From Clostridia bacterium (GTDB taxonomy: Bacteria > Bacillota > Clostridia > Peptostreptococcales > Anaerovoracaceae), in contig JAKSSK010000007.1 in assembly GCA_024403135.1 (NCBI GenBank), forward strand, positions 1 through 50,147: a stretch of DNA of 50,147 nucleotides, read 5' to 3'. The notes under the pieces are model-generated. The model had not been told where the DNA came from. It was given only the letters and a program-made list of their open reading frames with translations, and made no database searches. The position numbers and the translations under genes were made by a program. Shown one piece after another: positions 1-8,026 of the stretch (position 1 is the stretch's first letter; the number at the start of each line of letters is the position of its first letter).

Positions 1-761
1 GTAGTCTTCTTTTTAGCTGTAGTAGTTGTAGTAGACTTGCTATCCTTAAGTTTGGTCTTACCTGTAGCGTAATCTATCATTACCTTAGGCTGCAGGTTAT
101 ATACATAGACGAAGAAGGATAGACCGCTATCCTCTACGCTCTTACCTTCCATAAGCACCCCTCTACACAGCAGATCGTTCTTGTATTTATATACGGGCGT
201 AACCCTGTAAAGTACGTGGTTTTTAGGGTTTTCCTTCAGGTATTCAGCCACCATATTCTCGTACTTTACCATGCCGCCAGAACCCTTACCAACGTTGAAA
301 AACCTAGTTCCTGTCACCATGTCCTCATACAAAAACTCAGGCCTATTCACCCCGTCTATTCCTGTAAGTTGAAAGCCGATTAAGTGGCACCTATTATATA
401 TCCAGCCGCCTGGTACTACGGAGTACTTTGCCTGTACCCAGCCTACTGGTTTACACATTGAAATATCTCCACGCTTGTACGTAGGCATCAGTTTTTTATT
501 CAGGCTGCAGTAGCATACTCCTGCCCTACCTAGATCATCTAGGCTAGCATACCTCTCAAAGGTCTGTTTTCCCCCTTTAATCTCCTTTTTTGTAAATCTA
601 GGGGTATTGTCCATAACCTTAACGTATGCGCTAGATTTGTATTTAGGTATGTCTATTCCCTGGTATGTAAAAGCCTTTGCTCCTGAAACGTATGTGGCGT
701 AACTAGTGAAAGAAGATAAGGCCATTACCACCATTACCATTAAACAAATTCTCTTTTTCAT
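1..761 (-). CDS. Secreted DNA/RNA non-specific endonuclease (partial, C-terminus beyond left edge)
   Basis: The gene starts at ATG 759-761 and runs off the left edge, so about 253 residues are visible. Residues 1-22 form a signal peptide (KKR followed by a hydrophobic stretch ending at SYA). Around residue 125 the segment YNRCHLIGFQLTG matches the catalytic NR-x-H-L-I block of EndA/Spd-type nucleases (Endonuclease_NS_2 family), in which the His activates water and the Asn holds the metal. The enzyme probably degrades extracellular DNA for nutrition or biofilm/host DNA breakdown (inference). The visible C-terminus is a Thr/Lys-rich low-complexity linker, so a further domain or wall anchor may lie outside the window. 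No Shine-Dalgarno sequence precedes the start; a -10 box 6 nt upstream suggests a leaderless mRNA. Confidence 0.8.
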   Translation of the reverse strand, partial: MKKRICLMVMVVMALSSFTSYATYVSGAKAFTYQGIDIPKYKSSAYVKVMDNTPRFTKKEIKGGKQTFERYASLDDLGRAGVCYCSLNKKLMPTYKRGDISMCKPVGWVQAKYSVVPGGWIYNRCHLIGFQLTGIDGVNRPEFLYEDMVTGTRFFNVGKGSGGMVKYENMVAEYLKENPKNHVLYRVTPVYKYKNDLLCRGVLMEGKSVEDSGLSFFVYVYNLQPKVMIDYATGKTKLKDSKSTTTTTAKKKT

Positions 762-791
762 ATGTCAAGTATACCACATTTATGGTATACT
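762..791. promoter_or_regulatory. Mirror-symmetric divergent promoter
   Basis: An inverted repeat with 9-bp arms (AGTATACCA at 768-776, TGGTATACT at 783-791) and a 6-nt loop reads as an extended -10 (TGG-TATACT) on both strands. The plus copy (786-791) drives the membrane protein starting at 817. The minus copy (773-768) places the predicted +1 on the A of the nuclease start codon. No good -35 is seen for either, as expected for extended -10 promoters. The palindrome could also be an operator. Confidence 0.6.
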
Positions 792-816
792 AGATATATA
801 TATTTGGAGGTACCCT

Positions 817-1182
817 ATGGATACAAAAGAATTAACAAAGAAAGCAAGGGCTGTAGGCCTTGGGATTAGCCTTTCAGAGCTTATCTGCGGTGTATTAGGT
901 ATCTATGCCTTTTATGCAGATTCCGCCCTTCTATCCATATTTGGAGGCATTGTGCTTGCCTTAACAATAGCACAGATATTGATGGGTCATCAGGTACTAC
1001 TACCTATCCTAGGATGTGCAATAGGTGCTATTGCAGTAGGAGTATTCTGGAAAGGTATATGCATAGGCATATGCTTTGAGGCAGTAATAGCGTCTGTATT
1101 CGCATACATCCTGGTACTTGTAACCAAGTTCAAAGGCCCACCTGAGCCAATACAAGAAGAACAAAAGGAAAACGAAGAATAA
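817..1182 (+). CDS. Small integral membrane protein, unknown function
   Basis: This 121-residue protein starts at ATG 817, which is preceded by TTTGGAGG (803-810) at 6-nt spacing; an upstream in-frame ATG at 706 lies inside the opposite-strand nuclease gene and has no support. After a short polar N-terminus there are about four hydrophobic segments rich in Gly, Ala and Ile (roughly residues 12-32, 35-53, 55-72 and 80-100) and a charged C-terminal tail with many Glu. I do not recognise a family. It is divergent from the secreted nuclease and shares its palindromic promoter, so the two may be co-regulated (inference). Confidence 0.7.
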   Translation: MDTKELTKKARAVGLGISLSELICGVLGIYAFYADSALLSIFGGIVLALTIAQILMGHQVLLPILGCAIGAIAVGVFWKGICIGICFEAVIASVFAYILVLVTKFKGPPEPIQEEQKENEE

Positions 1183-1185
1183 AAG

Positions 1186-1210
1186 AAAGGAACCCCGAGG
1201 GGTTCCTTTT
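1186..1210. terminator. Bidirectional intrinsic terminator
   Basis: A perfect hairpin (GGAACCCC at 1189-1196, loop GA, GGGGTTCC at 1199-1206) is flanked by A and T runs on both sides. It lies between the convergent genes ending at 1182 and 1209 and can serve both. Confidence 0.85.
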
Positions 1211-2771
1211 ACTTAGTAAATATCTTCTTTATGTAGTTTATGAAGTTTGTTAATGGCTTAAAGATTATTTCCTTAACAGCCTTAACTAACTTAATCTGTT
1301 TCTCTACTTTCTTTTCCTTAGCATGGAAATCTACAGCGCTCTGATCAACATTTCCATCCTTAATGTACTTTTCAACATTATCTGCCATAGCTCTATGTCC
1401 TGCCTTAGTAGGGTGTACATAGATGCCCTTATCCATTGCAAATAGAAGGACTTGAAGAACTAGCTTAGTAAAGTCTTGGTTCTCTGCATTCATTGCGCTA
1501 TTTAAGTACTCTACAATAGCCTGATCGCCACCATCGCTAACTACATTTGCAAGATCTCCAACTTCATCTAGGTTATCTAGTAGAACATTAAGATTTAGTT
1601 CTTTATCCTGAGCAGCTGAATAAACTAAGTCTACTAAAGGATCAAGTTGATCTTTAATAGCATTGTAGAAGTCTGTAGGCTGAGAATCTGGATCAATACC
1701 TTCATCATCATTAAACTGAGCAGTAATCATCTGCTTTAAGAAGCCCTTAATTTCAACCTCTGTATATTCATTTACATTGCTCTCTTTACGGATTAGCTTG
1801 CCGTAAGTTTCAACATTCTCTACAGGTGGAACATATATATACTGGTCTGAATACTGTGAGTATGTCTTGTAGTATGCGTTCATGAATTCGAATATCTTAC
1901 CAAGCTTCTTGATAGGGAATGTAATCTTCTTACCGTTTAGGGTATATGTAATATCTAAATCTGGAAGTGGATTGAATAGACCTAGTACATAGATCTTAAC
2001 ATCCGGATTTAATCTATAGATCTCTCCAATTAGTCTATCGAAGTGTACTACGTCTGAAACCATAGCGTATACCATGGCATCCATAACCTGGTTTACCTTG
2101 GATACAGTTTCGTTATCTTTTAGTAGTTCTTCATTAATCTTAGCTTCTAACTGGTCTAGTTTTAACTTATCTAGTCCAATCTTTTGAATATATTGCTGTG
2201 CTAATGGCTTAGCCTGCGCAATTTCTTCATCTGTGAATATTTTGCTTAAATCTGTATCAAATTCGTCTCCAGATACTCCTAGAATAGCTAGAATCTCACC
2301 TAAAAGATATGTGGATATATTTGAATGGCCTAACTGAATGGTTATGGCGTCAGCTTGACGAATAGCGTTCTGGTCAATCACAAATGCACGTTCGGTTTGG
2401 TTTTCATACTGGGTTATTGTATATTGATCTCCTTGGAATCTATTAGAATCATCCAAAGAATCTCCATTAATGAAGTAATATACATCTGTAGTACGTATAC
2501 CACCAGCCCTAAAGTCGTTTGGTACGGCAGCTTCTATATTATTTGTCATACCAAATAGCTCTTGAGCAACTAGTGCTGGATACTCATTACCTAATCCTAA
2601 TTCAGAAGTGTAATTATGCTTTCCTGTTGCAAAGTTATATGACATTGAATCACCAATGTATATATATTTCTGTCCACTAAATTTTGGTGCTGCATCTGCA
2701 AATGCAAGCGTTGGCATGAATGTTACTGTAATACATAGTATTAGTAACATAGATAATATTTTTCTCTTCAT
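1209..2771 (-). CDS. Secreted SGNH/GDSL-family hydrolase
   Basis: The 520-residue protein has a signal peptide (residues 1-25, ending LAFA-D). Block I is IYIGDSMSYN with nucleophile Ser42, block III is GHSN at 148-151 in place of the usual GxND, and block V is HPTKAGH with His453. These mark an SGNH hydrolase acting outside the cell on esters of lipids or carbohydrates; the substrate cannot be told. The Asp normally three residues before the block V His is Ile here, so the triad is not canonical. Large helical insertions lie between the blocks, and the C-terminus is Lys-rich and amphipathic without a sorting signal. The start is supported by AAAGGAGG with a 5-nt spacer. Confidence 0.75.
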   Translation of the reverse strand: MKRKILSMLLILCITVTFMPTLAFADAAPKFSGQKYIYIGDSMSYNFATGKHNYTSELGLGNEYPALVAQELFGMTNNIEAAVPNDFRAGGIRTTDVYYFINGDSLDDSNRFQGDQYTITQYENQTERAFVIDQNAIRQADAITIQLGHSNISTYLLGEILAILGVSGDEFDTDLSKIFTDEEIAQAKPLAQQYIQKIGLDKLKLDQLEAKINEELLKDNETVSKVNQVMDAMVYAMVSDVVHFDRLIGEIYRLNPDVKIYVLGLFNPLPDLDITYTLNGKKITFPIKKLGKIFEFMNAYYKTYSQYSDQYIYVPPVENVETYGKLIRKESNVNEYTEVEIKGFLKQMITAQFNDDEGIDPDSQPTDFYNAIKDQLDPLVDLVYSAAQDKELNLNVLLDNLDEVGDLANVVSDGGDQAIVEYLNSAMNAENQDFTKLVLQVLLFAMDKGIYVHPTKAGHRAMADNVEKYIKDGNVDQSAVDFHAKEKKVEKQIKLVKAVKEIIFKPLTNFINYIKKIFTK

Positions 2772-2796
2772 AGCATCCTCCTTTTAATCCACAGTA

Positions 2797-2826
2797 AGTA
2801 TACCTTAATACATCCCCATCAGTAAA
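2797..2826 (-). promoter_or_regulatory. Promoter of the SGNH hydrolase gene
   Basis: On the minus strand TTTACT (2826-2821) and TATACT (2802-2797) are separated by 18 nt. The hydrolase start codon follows about 25 nt downstream with an AAGGAGG site. Confidence 0.6.
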
Positions 2827-2875
2827 GGAAAAAATACGATAATGGAATATATTTCCAACGGATGTATATGCATGA

Positions 2876-2900
2876 AATAAAAAAAGGTGGGAAACCACCT
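2876..2900 (-). terminator. Intrinsic terminator after the orphan gene
   Basis: On the minus strand AGGTGG-TTTC-CCACCT is followed by seven T residues, just downstream of the stop at 2907. Confidence 0.8.
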
Positions 2901-2906
2901 CTAAAG

Positions 2907-3683
2907 TCATTTTTTATACTTTGTGATATCAAAATCGTTGATTTCAAGTATCCTATCACCAGTTATTTTGCAATCTTTTTTTATTAATATTTCACTGCAA
3001 ATAATAAAATTAGAAAAAGCTTTATTGTATGCTTCCAAAATAAGCTGAACTATTGGGTCCTTATTAGAACTGTCCAATAGTATTTCGTCAGCATTAACGC
3101 AGAACAATATCTCTTTAGGTTTCGAATTAGCAGCCCACTCTCTAGATAAATTTGTTTTCAGCAAAGCATCTAGATCTTTCAATATTTCTGGTCTTATATG
3201 ATAATCCTCATTGCCTGAATAATTGTCTAATGACAAAAACCCACATACTTCTTTGTCATAATCGAATCTACGTGCTACTAAAAATTTATTGGTCTGGTTA
3301 TACCTGTCTTTTTGTGATTGCTTTTTGAAATCAATATTGAAGATGCGGTCTTTGAAACTTAATAAGGCTCTATCTAGATCAATAGTGATACCTTTACTAT
3401 CTAGAAAACGTCTTAAATCAGTATTCCTATTTCTATATGCTTCTCTTAAATCTAGTAACCCATATTTTTTTATGTTATCAATATTCATAGCCGTAGTAAG
3501 ATGTGTTAAATAAACGCTTATCTCGCTTAAAGAATAATTGCATTTCATATTGGCTACAATAATGTTCTCATCAGTTTCATTCGAATTGGTTTCAATATAC
3601 TTTTGCCATTCTTCCACAGTAACCCCTGAAATTTCTTCCAGTGTTTTTTCTGCATTTGCTTGTGTCCTAATATCGTATATCAT
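2907..3683 (-). CDS. Hypothetical protein, possible ADP-ribosyltransferase-like fold
   Basis: This 258-residue protein has no signal peptide or membrane segment, so it is probably cytoplasmic. I do not recognise it with confidence. Two features resemble the DarT/ART-type fold: a THLT...NIDNIKKYGLLDL segment at residues 60-79 (compare the 'H-x-T...N-L-x-x-I-L-x-x-G-L' start of DarT-like proteins, His61), and a late SEILIKKDCKITGDRILEI segment containing Glu231 where such proteins place a catalytic Glu before a V-P-x-x-I-like stretch. This is inference from motif shape only. The gene is visibly more AT-rich than its neighbours, which may indicate transfer. Its SD (TTGGAGT) directly abuts the T-tract of the upstream gene's terminator, and there is no space for a separate promoter in the 63 nt between the genes. 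Confidence 0.5.
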   Translation of the reverse strand: MIYDIRTQANAEKTLEEISGVTVEEWQKYIETNSNETDENIIVANMKCNYSLSEISVYLTHLTTAMNIDNIKKYGLLDLREAYRNRNTDLRRFLDSKGITIDLDRALLSFKDRIFNIDFKKQSQKDRYNQTNKFLVARRFDYDKEVCGFLSLDNYSGNEDYHIRPEILKDLDALLKTNLSREWAANSKPKEILFCVNADEILLDSSNKDPIVQLILEAYNKAFSNFIICSEILIKKDCKITGDRILEINDFDITKYKK

Positions 3684-3692
3684 ATTTACTCC

Positions 3693-3721
3693 AAAAAAAA
3701 GGACGGGATATAATCCCGTCC
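3693..3721 (-). terminator. Intrinsic terminator of the 733-residue surface protein gene
   Basis: A 9-bp perfect stem (3701-3709 with 3713-3721, GGACGGGAT) is followed on the minus strand by eight T residues. It ends about 10 nt before the next start codon. Confidence 0.85.
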
Positions 3722-3746
3722 ATTAATTCAATTAAGTTAGCTTAGA

Positions 3747-5948
3747 TTATTTAACAACAACCTTGATAGCAACCTTATTTGAGTAGAATCTAGTTAAAGT
3801 AGTCTTTGAAGCTTTAACCTTAACAACTACCTTGTAAGTGCCCTTCTTTAAGCCCTTCTTAACTGTAACCTTACCGTTTGAAGCAACAGTAATCTTCTTG
3901 TTTCCGCTTACCTTTGAGAAAGTAACTGGAGCAGTTTCCTTCTTAGTGTAAGTTAACTTAGTTGAAGTAGTCTTGTTAGCCTTAGCGTTAACAGTCTTCT
4001 TAGTTAATACAACCTTGTTAGCCTTTGAAGGAACAACAGTGATGTAAGTACCTTCTACACTTTCCTTTTTAACCTTACCAAGATTTACATCTGTAGGCAT
4101 TACGTAGTTTCCAAATGTTTCTTCGAATACTTCACCTTCTTCTTCATCAAGAACTACATCGCTAAGTTCAAGTTTGAAGCCTTCTCCAGCGATAGCAGGA
4201 ACTCCGCTTAATGATAAGTATCCAAATAGTTCGTCAGCTAAAGCAGCTTCGCCCTTAACGAATCCTGTAAGTTCAAGAACATCCTTAGGAGCGATTGTGT
4301 AGTGATCACCAAATACGAATTCATGTTGCTTGAATTCCATTGATAATTGAACAGGTGTGATTACAACTGTATCAGGTAATACTGGTGTTGATAGAGTAAC
4401 AGGACCAAATGGAGTGTCAACTACAGCTGATACTACATAGTATACATGGTAAGTTCCAGCATCCTTCATTAAAGCTCTTGAAGTCCAGTCCACATCACCT
4501 ACTGCGTTTGCAGCGTTCTTAGCAGCATCATAAGCTTGAGCAGCCTTCTTGAAATCCTTAACCTTATCTGCAGTTACGCCAGCGCTATATAAAGCGTTAA
4601 CAACATTGCTTAAGAACTTATCTTGGATTGTAGCTTTGCCAGCCATTAATACTTCGATAACATCTTCAAGTTCTGTGAAGTTGCCGCCTAATGCTTCTAA
4701 TACATCTTCACCAGCTAATTTTAGAGCAGCCTGCTTTGCAGTAACATTAGCATCAGCTGTTCCCTTTGCAGCAAGTAATGCTAGGTATTCATCGTCTTTA
4801 CCAACGCCAGTAACAAAGAACTTAGCGTCTACGCCACCACACTCAGTTGTTAATTCATGGTTCTTTCCATTGTATTCAACTTCCCACTGATCATTATCGT
4901 CATTCCATAGATCATCATCATTGTCTAATAATGTTTGTTGAGCTAGGTGAAAATCACTAAATACACCAAGCTTAATTTCTTGCTTAAGTGGAGCAACATC
5001 ACCAACTACGTTGTAGCCAGCGTTTGCTTCTACTACGAAGTCATAAGTGTAAGTACCGTTTACATAAGGCTTGTAGCCAGGATCAGGAACAGATACTGTA
5101 GCGAATTCCATATCTTCAAATGCTACGAATGTTGCTTGCTTAGCATTGAATGGGTTAACTAATACAAGACCAGGTTGTTGTAACTTATTAACAACTCCTT
5201 CGATGTTAACATTTGCATCGAATTGGTCATCCTTAGCGATATGGATTGTCATACCACCAACCTTGAATCCCTTTTCGTTGATGTAATCAGCAGCCTTCTT
5301 AGCTAATGCTTCTGCTGAATTTAAACCATCATATACGCCATCAACTTTGTTTAGGAATGTAACTACTGCTTCAGTACCCCAGAATCCTAATTCTTCATCG
5401 TCATTTTCAGTTAAAAGGCCATAAGGATCCTCTTGACCTACCTCTAAGTATGTGTCAGCATCTACGCTCTTAGCTACGTCGAATAATCCGCCGATCTTAA
5501 CCTTTGATCCGTTAAGATCATAGTAGTAAGTTACCATTTCTTCTGAGAATGCTAAAGCAGCATCCTTACCGAACTTAGCTTGAACAGCCTTAGTCCATGA
5601 AAGAGCTGGAATAACTACTTCTACAGCACCAGTTTGTGCATCCCAAGTTCTCTTAGTTTCAACTGTTACTTTGCCATATTCATGGCCACAAGCTACGCTA
5701 TCTAGACCTGTGTACTTAGTAACAACTTCGCCAGAAGCGTCAACTGGACATACAACTGTACCAGTAGCCTTTGTGAAATCTGCATTGTATTGTACATCTG
5801 CGATTCCGTAAACGCCTAATTCGTGCATTGCAGTATGGTTAAGTTCAAGATCTCTTGAAACACCATTAGGACTTGCGAATGCCATAGCAGGCATGAATGT
5901 TACCATCATCATTGCTGACATGATGATAGCAAATAATTTCTTACGCAT
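3747..5948 (-). CDS. Large secreted surface protein with C-terminal Ig-like domain
   Basis: The start is ATG 5946-5948, preceded by AAAGGAGA with 8 nt spacing; an in-frame ATG at 5999 would put 17 polar residues before the signal peptide and is rejected. The 733-residue product has a signal peptide ending MAFA-S. The middle is acidic, alanine-rich and without a recognised domain. The last ~90 residues are a Lys/Thr/Val-rich beta-domain with the pattern KITVASNGKVTV-KKGLKKGTYKV, typical of bacterial Ig-like (BIG2-like) modules at the ends of clostridial surface proteins. There is no LPXTG signal or membrane anchor. It is probably shed or held by charge on the wall (inference). Confidence 0.75.
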   Translation of the reverse strand: MRKKLFAIIMSAMMMVTFMPAMAFASPNGVSRDLELNHTAMHELGVYGIADVQYNADFTKATGTVVCPVDASGEVVTKYTGLDSVACGHEYGKVTVETKRTWDAQTGAVEVVIPALSWTKAVQAKFGKDAALAFSEEMVTYYYDLNGSKVKIGGLFDVAKSVDADTYLEVGQEDPYGLLTENDDEELGFWGTEAVVTFLNKVDGVYDGLNSAEALAKKAADYINEKGFKVGGMTIHIAKDDQFDANVNIEGVVNKLQQPGLVLVNPFNAKQATFVAFEDMEFATVSVPDPGYKPYVNGTYTYDFVVEANAGYNVVGDVAPLKQEIKLGVFSDFHLAQQTLLDNDDDLWNDDNDQWEVEYNGKNHELTTECGGVDAKFFVTGVGKDDEYLALLAAKGTADANVTAKQAALKLAGEDVLEALGGNFTELEDVIEVLMAGKATIQDKFLSNVVNALYSAGVTADKVKDFKKAAQAYDAAKNAANAVGDVDWTSRALMKDAGTYHVYYVVSAVVDTPFGPVTLSTPVLPDTVVITPVQLSMEFKQHEFVFGDHYTIAPKDVLELTGFVKGEAALADELFGYLSLSGVPAIAGEGFKLELSDVVLDEEEGEVFEETFGNYVMPTDVNLGKVKKESVEGTYITVVPSKANKVVLTKKTVNAKANKTTSTKLTYTKKETAPVTFSKVSGNKKITVASNGKVTVKKGLKKGTYKVVVKVKASKTTLTRFYSNKVAIKVVVK

Positions 5949-6077
5949 TTTTAAGTTCTCCTTTCTGTTTTTTGTTTTATTAATAAAACTAAAATGCATT
6001 TATATGAACGAGGTCAGCCACCCCGTACATACCGAAATAACATAGATACACATAGGTATCCGTTTTATTACATTTAC

Positions 6078-6105
6078 ATTATACACGTTTTGTGTAAAAA
6101 TGCAA
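6078..6105 (-). promoter_or_regulatory. Promoter of the 733-residue surface protein gene
   Basis: On the minus strand TTGCAT (6105-6100), a 16-nt spacer and a perfect TATAAT (6083-6078) predict a start near 6071 and a 5' leader of about 120 nt. Positions 5949-6297 contain no gene; besides this promoter there is an AAAACGTGAATTTA element (6142-6155) also found upstream of the gene at 9991-13536. Confidence 0.65.
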
Positions 6106-6141
6106 GTTTTTTGGGGTATTTTTTTGTTTAAAATACCATAC

Positions 6142-6155
6142 AAAACGTGAATTTA
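6142..6155 (+). repeat. 14-bp element shared by two surface-protein upstream regions, copy 1
   Basis: AAAACGTGAATTTA occurs here and in inverted orientation at 13653-13666. Both copies are upstream of large secreted-protein genes on the minus strand, which suggests a binding site for a shared regulator. Confidence 0.45.
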
Positions 6156-6297
6156 TCAACGTTTTGAGTCTGTATTCAGTTGTAACAATTAACTCTATCT
6201 GTACTCATTGTCCATTTTTCAACGTTTCTAGCGGACCTTAATCTACCTATTGTGTTATTCGTTACTATTTTAACACATTTCTACTATTTGTAGTTTT

Positions 6298-6528
6298 CTA
6301 TTCTCCCTCTACCAACGTAAAGTTTAATCCCAGCACAGAAGCTATTCTATGCATGGTATTAAAGCTAGGAATTCTACCATGGTTTTCAATACGAGATATG
6401 TTAGCCTGATCTATTCCACATAGCTTAGCAAGAGCCTCCTGAGTAAGTCCCTTTCTCTTTCTAGTCTCATAGATCATCCTACAAAATTCAGCATCAGAGC
6501 TAATTGCATATGACGCTTTCTTGCCCAT
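6298..6528 (-). CDS. XRE/Cro-type HTH transcriptional regulator
   Basis: This small protein (76 residues from ATG 6528, 78 from ATG 6534) is essentially one helix-turn-helix domain: RKRKGLTQEALAKLCGIDQANISRIE followed by PSFNTMHRIASVLGL, the standard XRE pattern. I prefer ATG 6528 because AGGAGG lies 9 nt before it but only 3 nt before ATG 6534. It resembles HigA-like antitoxin/regulators, but no toxin gene is adjacent. The gene has its own near-consensus promoter whose 17-nt spacer is filled by an inverted repeat, so it most likely represses itself. No convincing terminator follows it. Confidence 0.85.
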   Translation of the reverse strand: MGKKASYAISSDAEFCRMIYETRKRKGLTQEALAKLCGIDQANISRIENHGRIPSFNTMHRIASVLGLNFTLVEGE

Positions 6529-6555
6529 AGGCATACTCCTCCTTTCTAATATATT

Positions 6556-6584
6556 AGTATATGTCGCAAGCGACATATTGTCAA
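6556..6584 (-). promoter_or_regulatory. Promoter with built-in operator for the XRE regulator
   Basis: On the minus strand TTGACA (6584-6579), a 17-nt spacer and TATACT (6561-6556) form a near-perfect promoter. An inverted repeat ATATGTCGC-AA-GCGACATAT (6559-6578) occupies the spacer and touches the -10. A dimeric repressor bound there would block RNA polymerase, so autoregulation is the natural reading. Confidence 0.8.
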
Positions 6585-6590
6585 GGTAAA

Positions 6591-6620
6591 AAAAATATGG
6601 ATGAGGACTAAGCCTCATCC
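6591..6620 (-). terminator. Terminator overlapping the gltS stop codon
   Basis: An 8-bp perfect stem GGATGAGG/CCTCATCC (6599-6606, 6613-6620) has the gltS TAG in its loop. The minus strand then continues ATATTTTTTTT, so the stem is partly coding sequence. Confidence 0.8.
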
Positions 6621-8026
6621 AGTTGTACTTGCTTTTGCCTTCTATGTTGTACGAATAGTATTACAGCAAACAGCACCGCCGCCGCTGCCAGGACTATTGA
6701 TGTAAACAGTATGCCCTTTGCAACAATCCCCATAAGTAGCATTATTGGAGCACCAAGTAGTATTGCCCATAGGTTTTGGTAGATAATGTTGCTAGATGCA
6801 GGAGTCTCAAATAGAGGGTCCACTTCCCTAAGCAATATTATACCTGTTGACGCAGTACCAGTAAGCATACCGTACATAGCTAGGAACATCTCATCAGAGT
6901 AACCAGGGAAGAGCTTCCTGCAAGTCCTCTTAACATAGATGTATGTAACTATAGCGCCGCATCCTGCAAGTAGAAGTAGAGGAATCCAGAAGGACCTTAC
7001 TCTAAATGCAGATAGATCTATGGCCGCAATGGACGACACCACCATAATGTCGAACATTAGACCAGATATTCTGTTAAGCATGTAATTGTTAGTGTACTTA
7101 CGGTGCATAATCTTCTTGTCCCTAAGTACATCACCAATCTTCCTAAGTAGAACAGCCCACGCTGTGCCTATCAGGAAGTTGAATCCCCAGATAAGAGGAT
7201 TGATAGTGTTCATACAGAATCCACCAGCTGGAAGAAGCAGGTACTTGTATGTTAACCACATTGACGCAAAGGCAATGATATATGTTAAGAATACAAGGCC
7301 AAACTGAACAGTCAGCTTATCCATGGATTCAGATGCAGCGATCTCACCCTTTTGAGCTATTGGTTCACTGCCATCGATCTCACTACGTCTAGCACGAACA
7401 AGTCTACGCTTAGTCTTGTATGACTTACGAATGTTCTTCATGTATGCTACGCCGCCAATGCAGGCACTGATGAAACCAGTTGCAGCAATGGCAAGACCAA
7501 AGCTGATGCCATTAGTAAAGCCATATTGGTTCTCAAAGATCATGCCCCAGTTAAAGGACTGACCAGGACCTTGACCATAGCCCATACATAGTAAGGAACC
7601 TGATGCAGCAAAAGAGCCAATTAAGTAGAATAGGGCTATTGTGATGGATAGACCTACTACAGCCTGAAGCAGGTAAGTTCCCACTGTGATAGTTGCAGTG
7701 TTAAATACATCACGCTTAGCCTTCTTGCCGTCCACAGGATCTATGTGCCTCCAGGCTAGTGCTATGAAGCCCAGGCCTAGACAGTGATAAGTCAAAGTCT
7801 CAAGTATCTGAAGGTCCAGCATAGGATGACCGAACCAAGCTTTGAATATCGAGTTGAACAGAAGGACTATGAATCCACCTAGGACCGCACTAGGTATTAG
7901 AGAGTCCTGGATAAACCTTACCCTTCTACGTATTAAGTTTGCAAGCAGGATAGCAGATAGAAGTACTGTTAGCGTTATGATAAACGACCATATGCTGCTG
8001 TCCCAAAAGTTCATTCCACTAGTCAT
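6608..8026 (-). CDS. gltS: Sodium/glutamate symporter family transporter
   Basis: The 472-residue protein is strongly hydrophobic with about eleven to twelve membrane segments and a charged cytoplasmic loop near residues 190-235 (RKSYKTKRRLVRARRSE). The segment GYGQGPGQSFNWG around residue 150 is the conserved pore-region signature of the GltS (ESS) family, which imports glutamate with sodium. ATG 8026 overlaps the upstream acyltransferase gene by 8 nt and has AAAGGA 8 nt upstream, so the two genes are translationally coupled. GltS relatives include members of unproven substrate, so glutamate is the best guess only. Confidence 0.8.
   Translation of the reverse strand: MTSGMNFWDSSIWSFIITLTVLLSAILLANLIRRRVRFIQDSLIPSAVLGGFIVLLFNSIFKAWFGHPMLDLQILETLTYHCLGLGFIALAWRHIDPVDGKKAKRDVFNTATITVGTYLLQAVVGLSITIALFYLIGSFAASGSLLCMGYGQGPGQSFNWGMIFENQYGFTNGISFGLAIAATGFISACIGGVAYMKNIRKSYKTKRRLVRARRSEIDGSEPIAQKGEIAASESMDKLTVQFGLVFLTYIIAFASMWLTYKYLLLPAGGFCMNTINPLIWGFNFLIGTAWAVLLRKIGDVLRDKKIMHRKYTNNYMLNRISGLMFDIMVVSSIAAIDLSAFRVRSFWIPLLLLAGCGAIVTYIYVKRTCRKLFPGYSDEMFLAMYGMLTGTASTGIILLREVDPLFETPASSNIIYQNLWAILLGAPIMLLMGIVAKGILFTSIVLAAAAVLFAVILFVQHRRQKQVQLDEA

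Noticed and set aside
706..816. Extended N-terminus of the small membrane protein from ATG 706
   Set aside because: This part lies within the opposite-strand nuclease gene and the shared promoter, has no SD, and ATG 817 has an ideal one.
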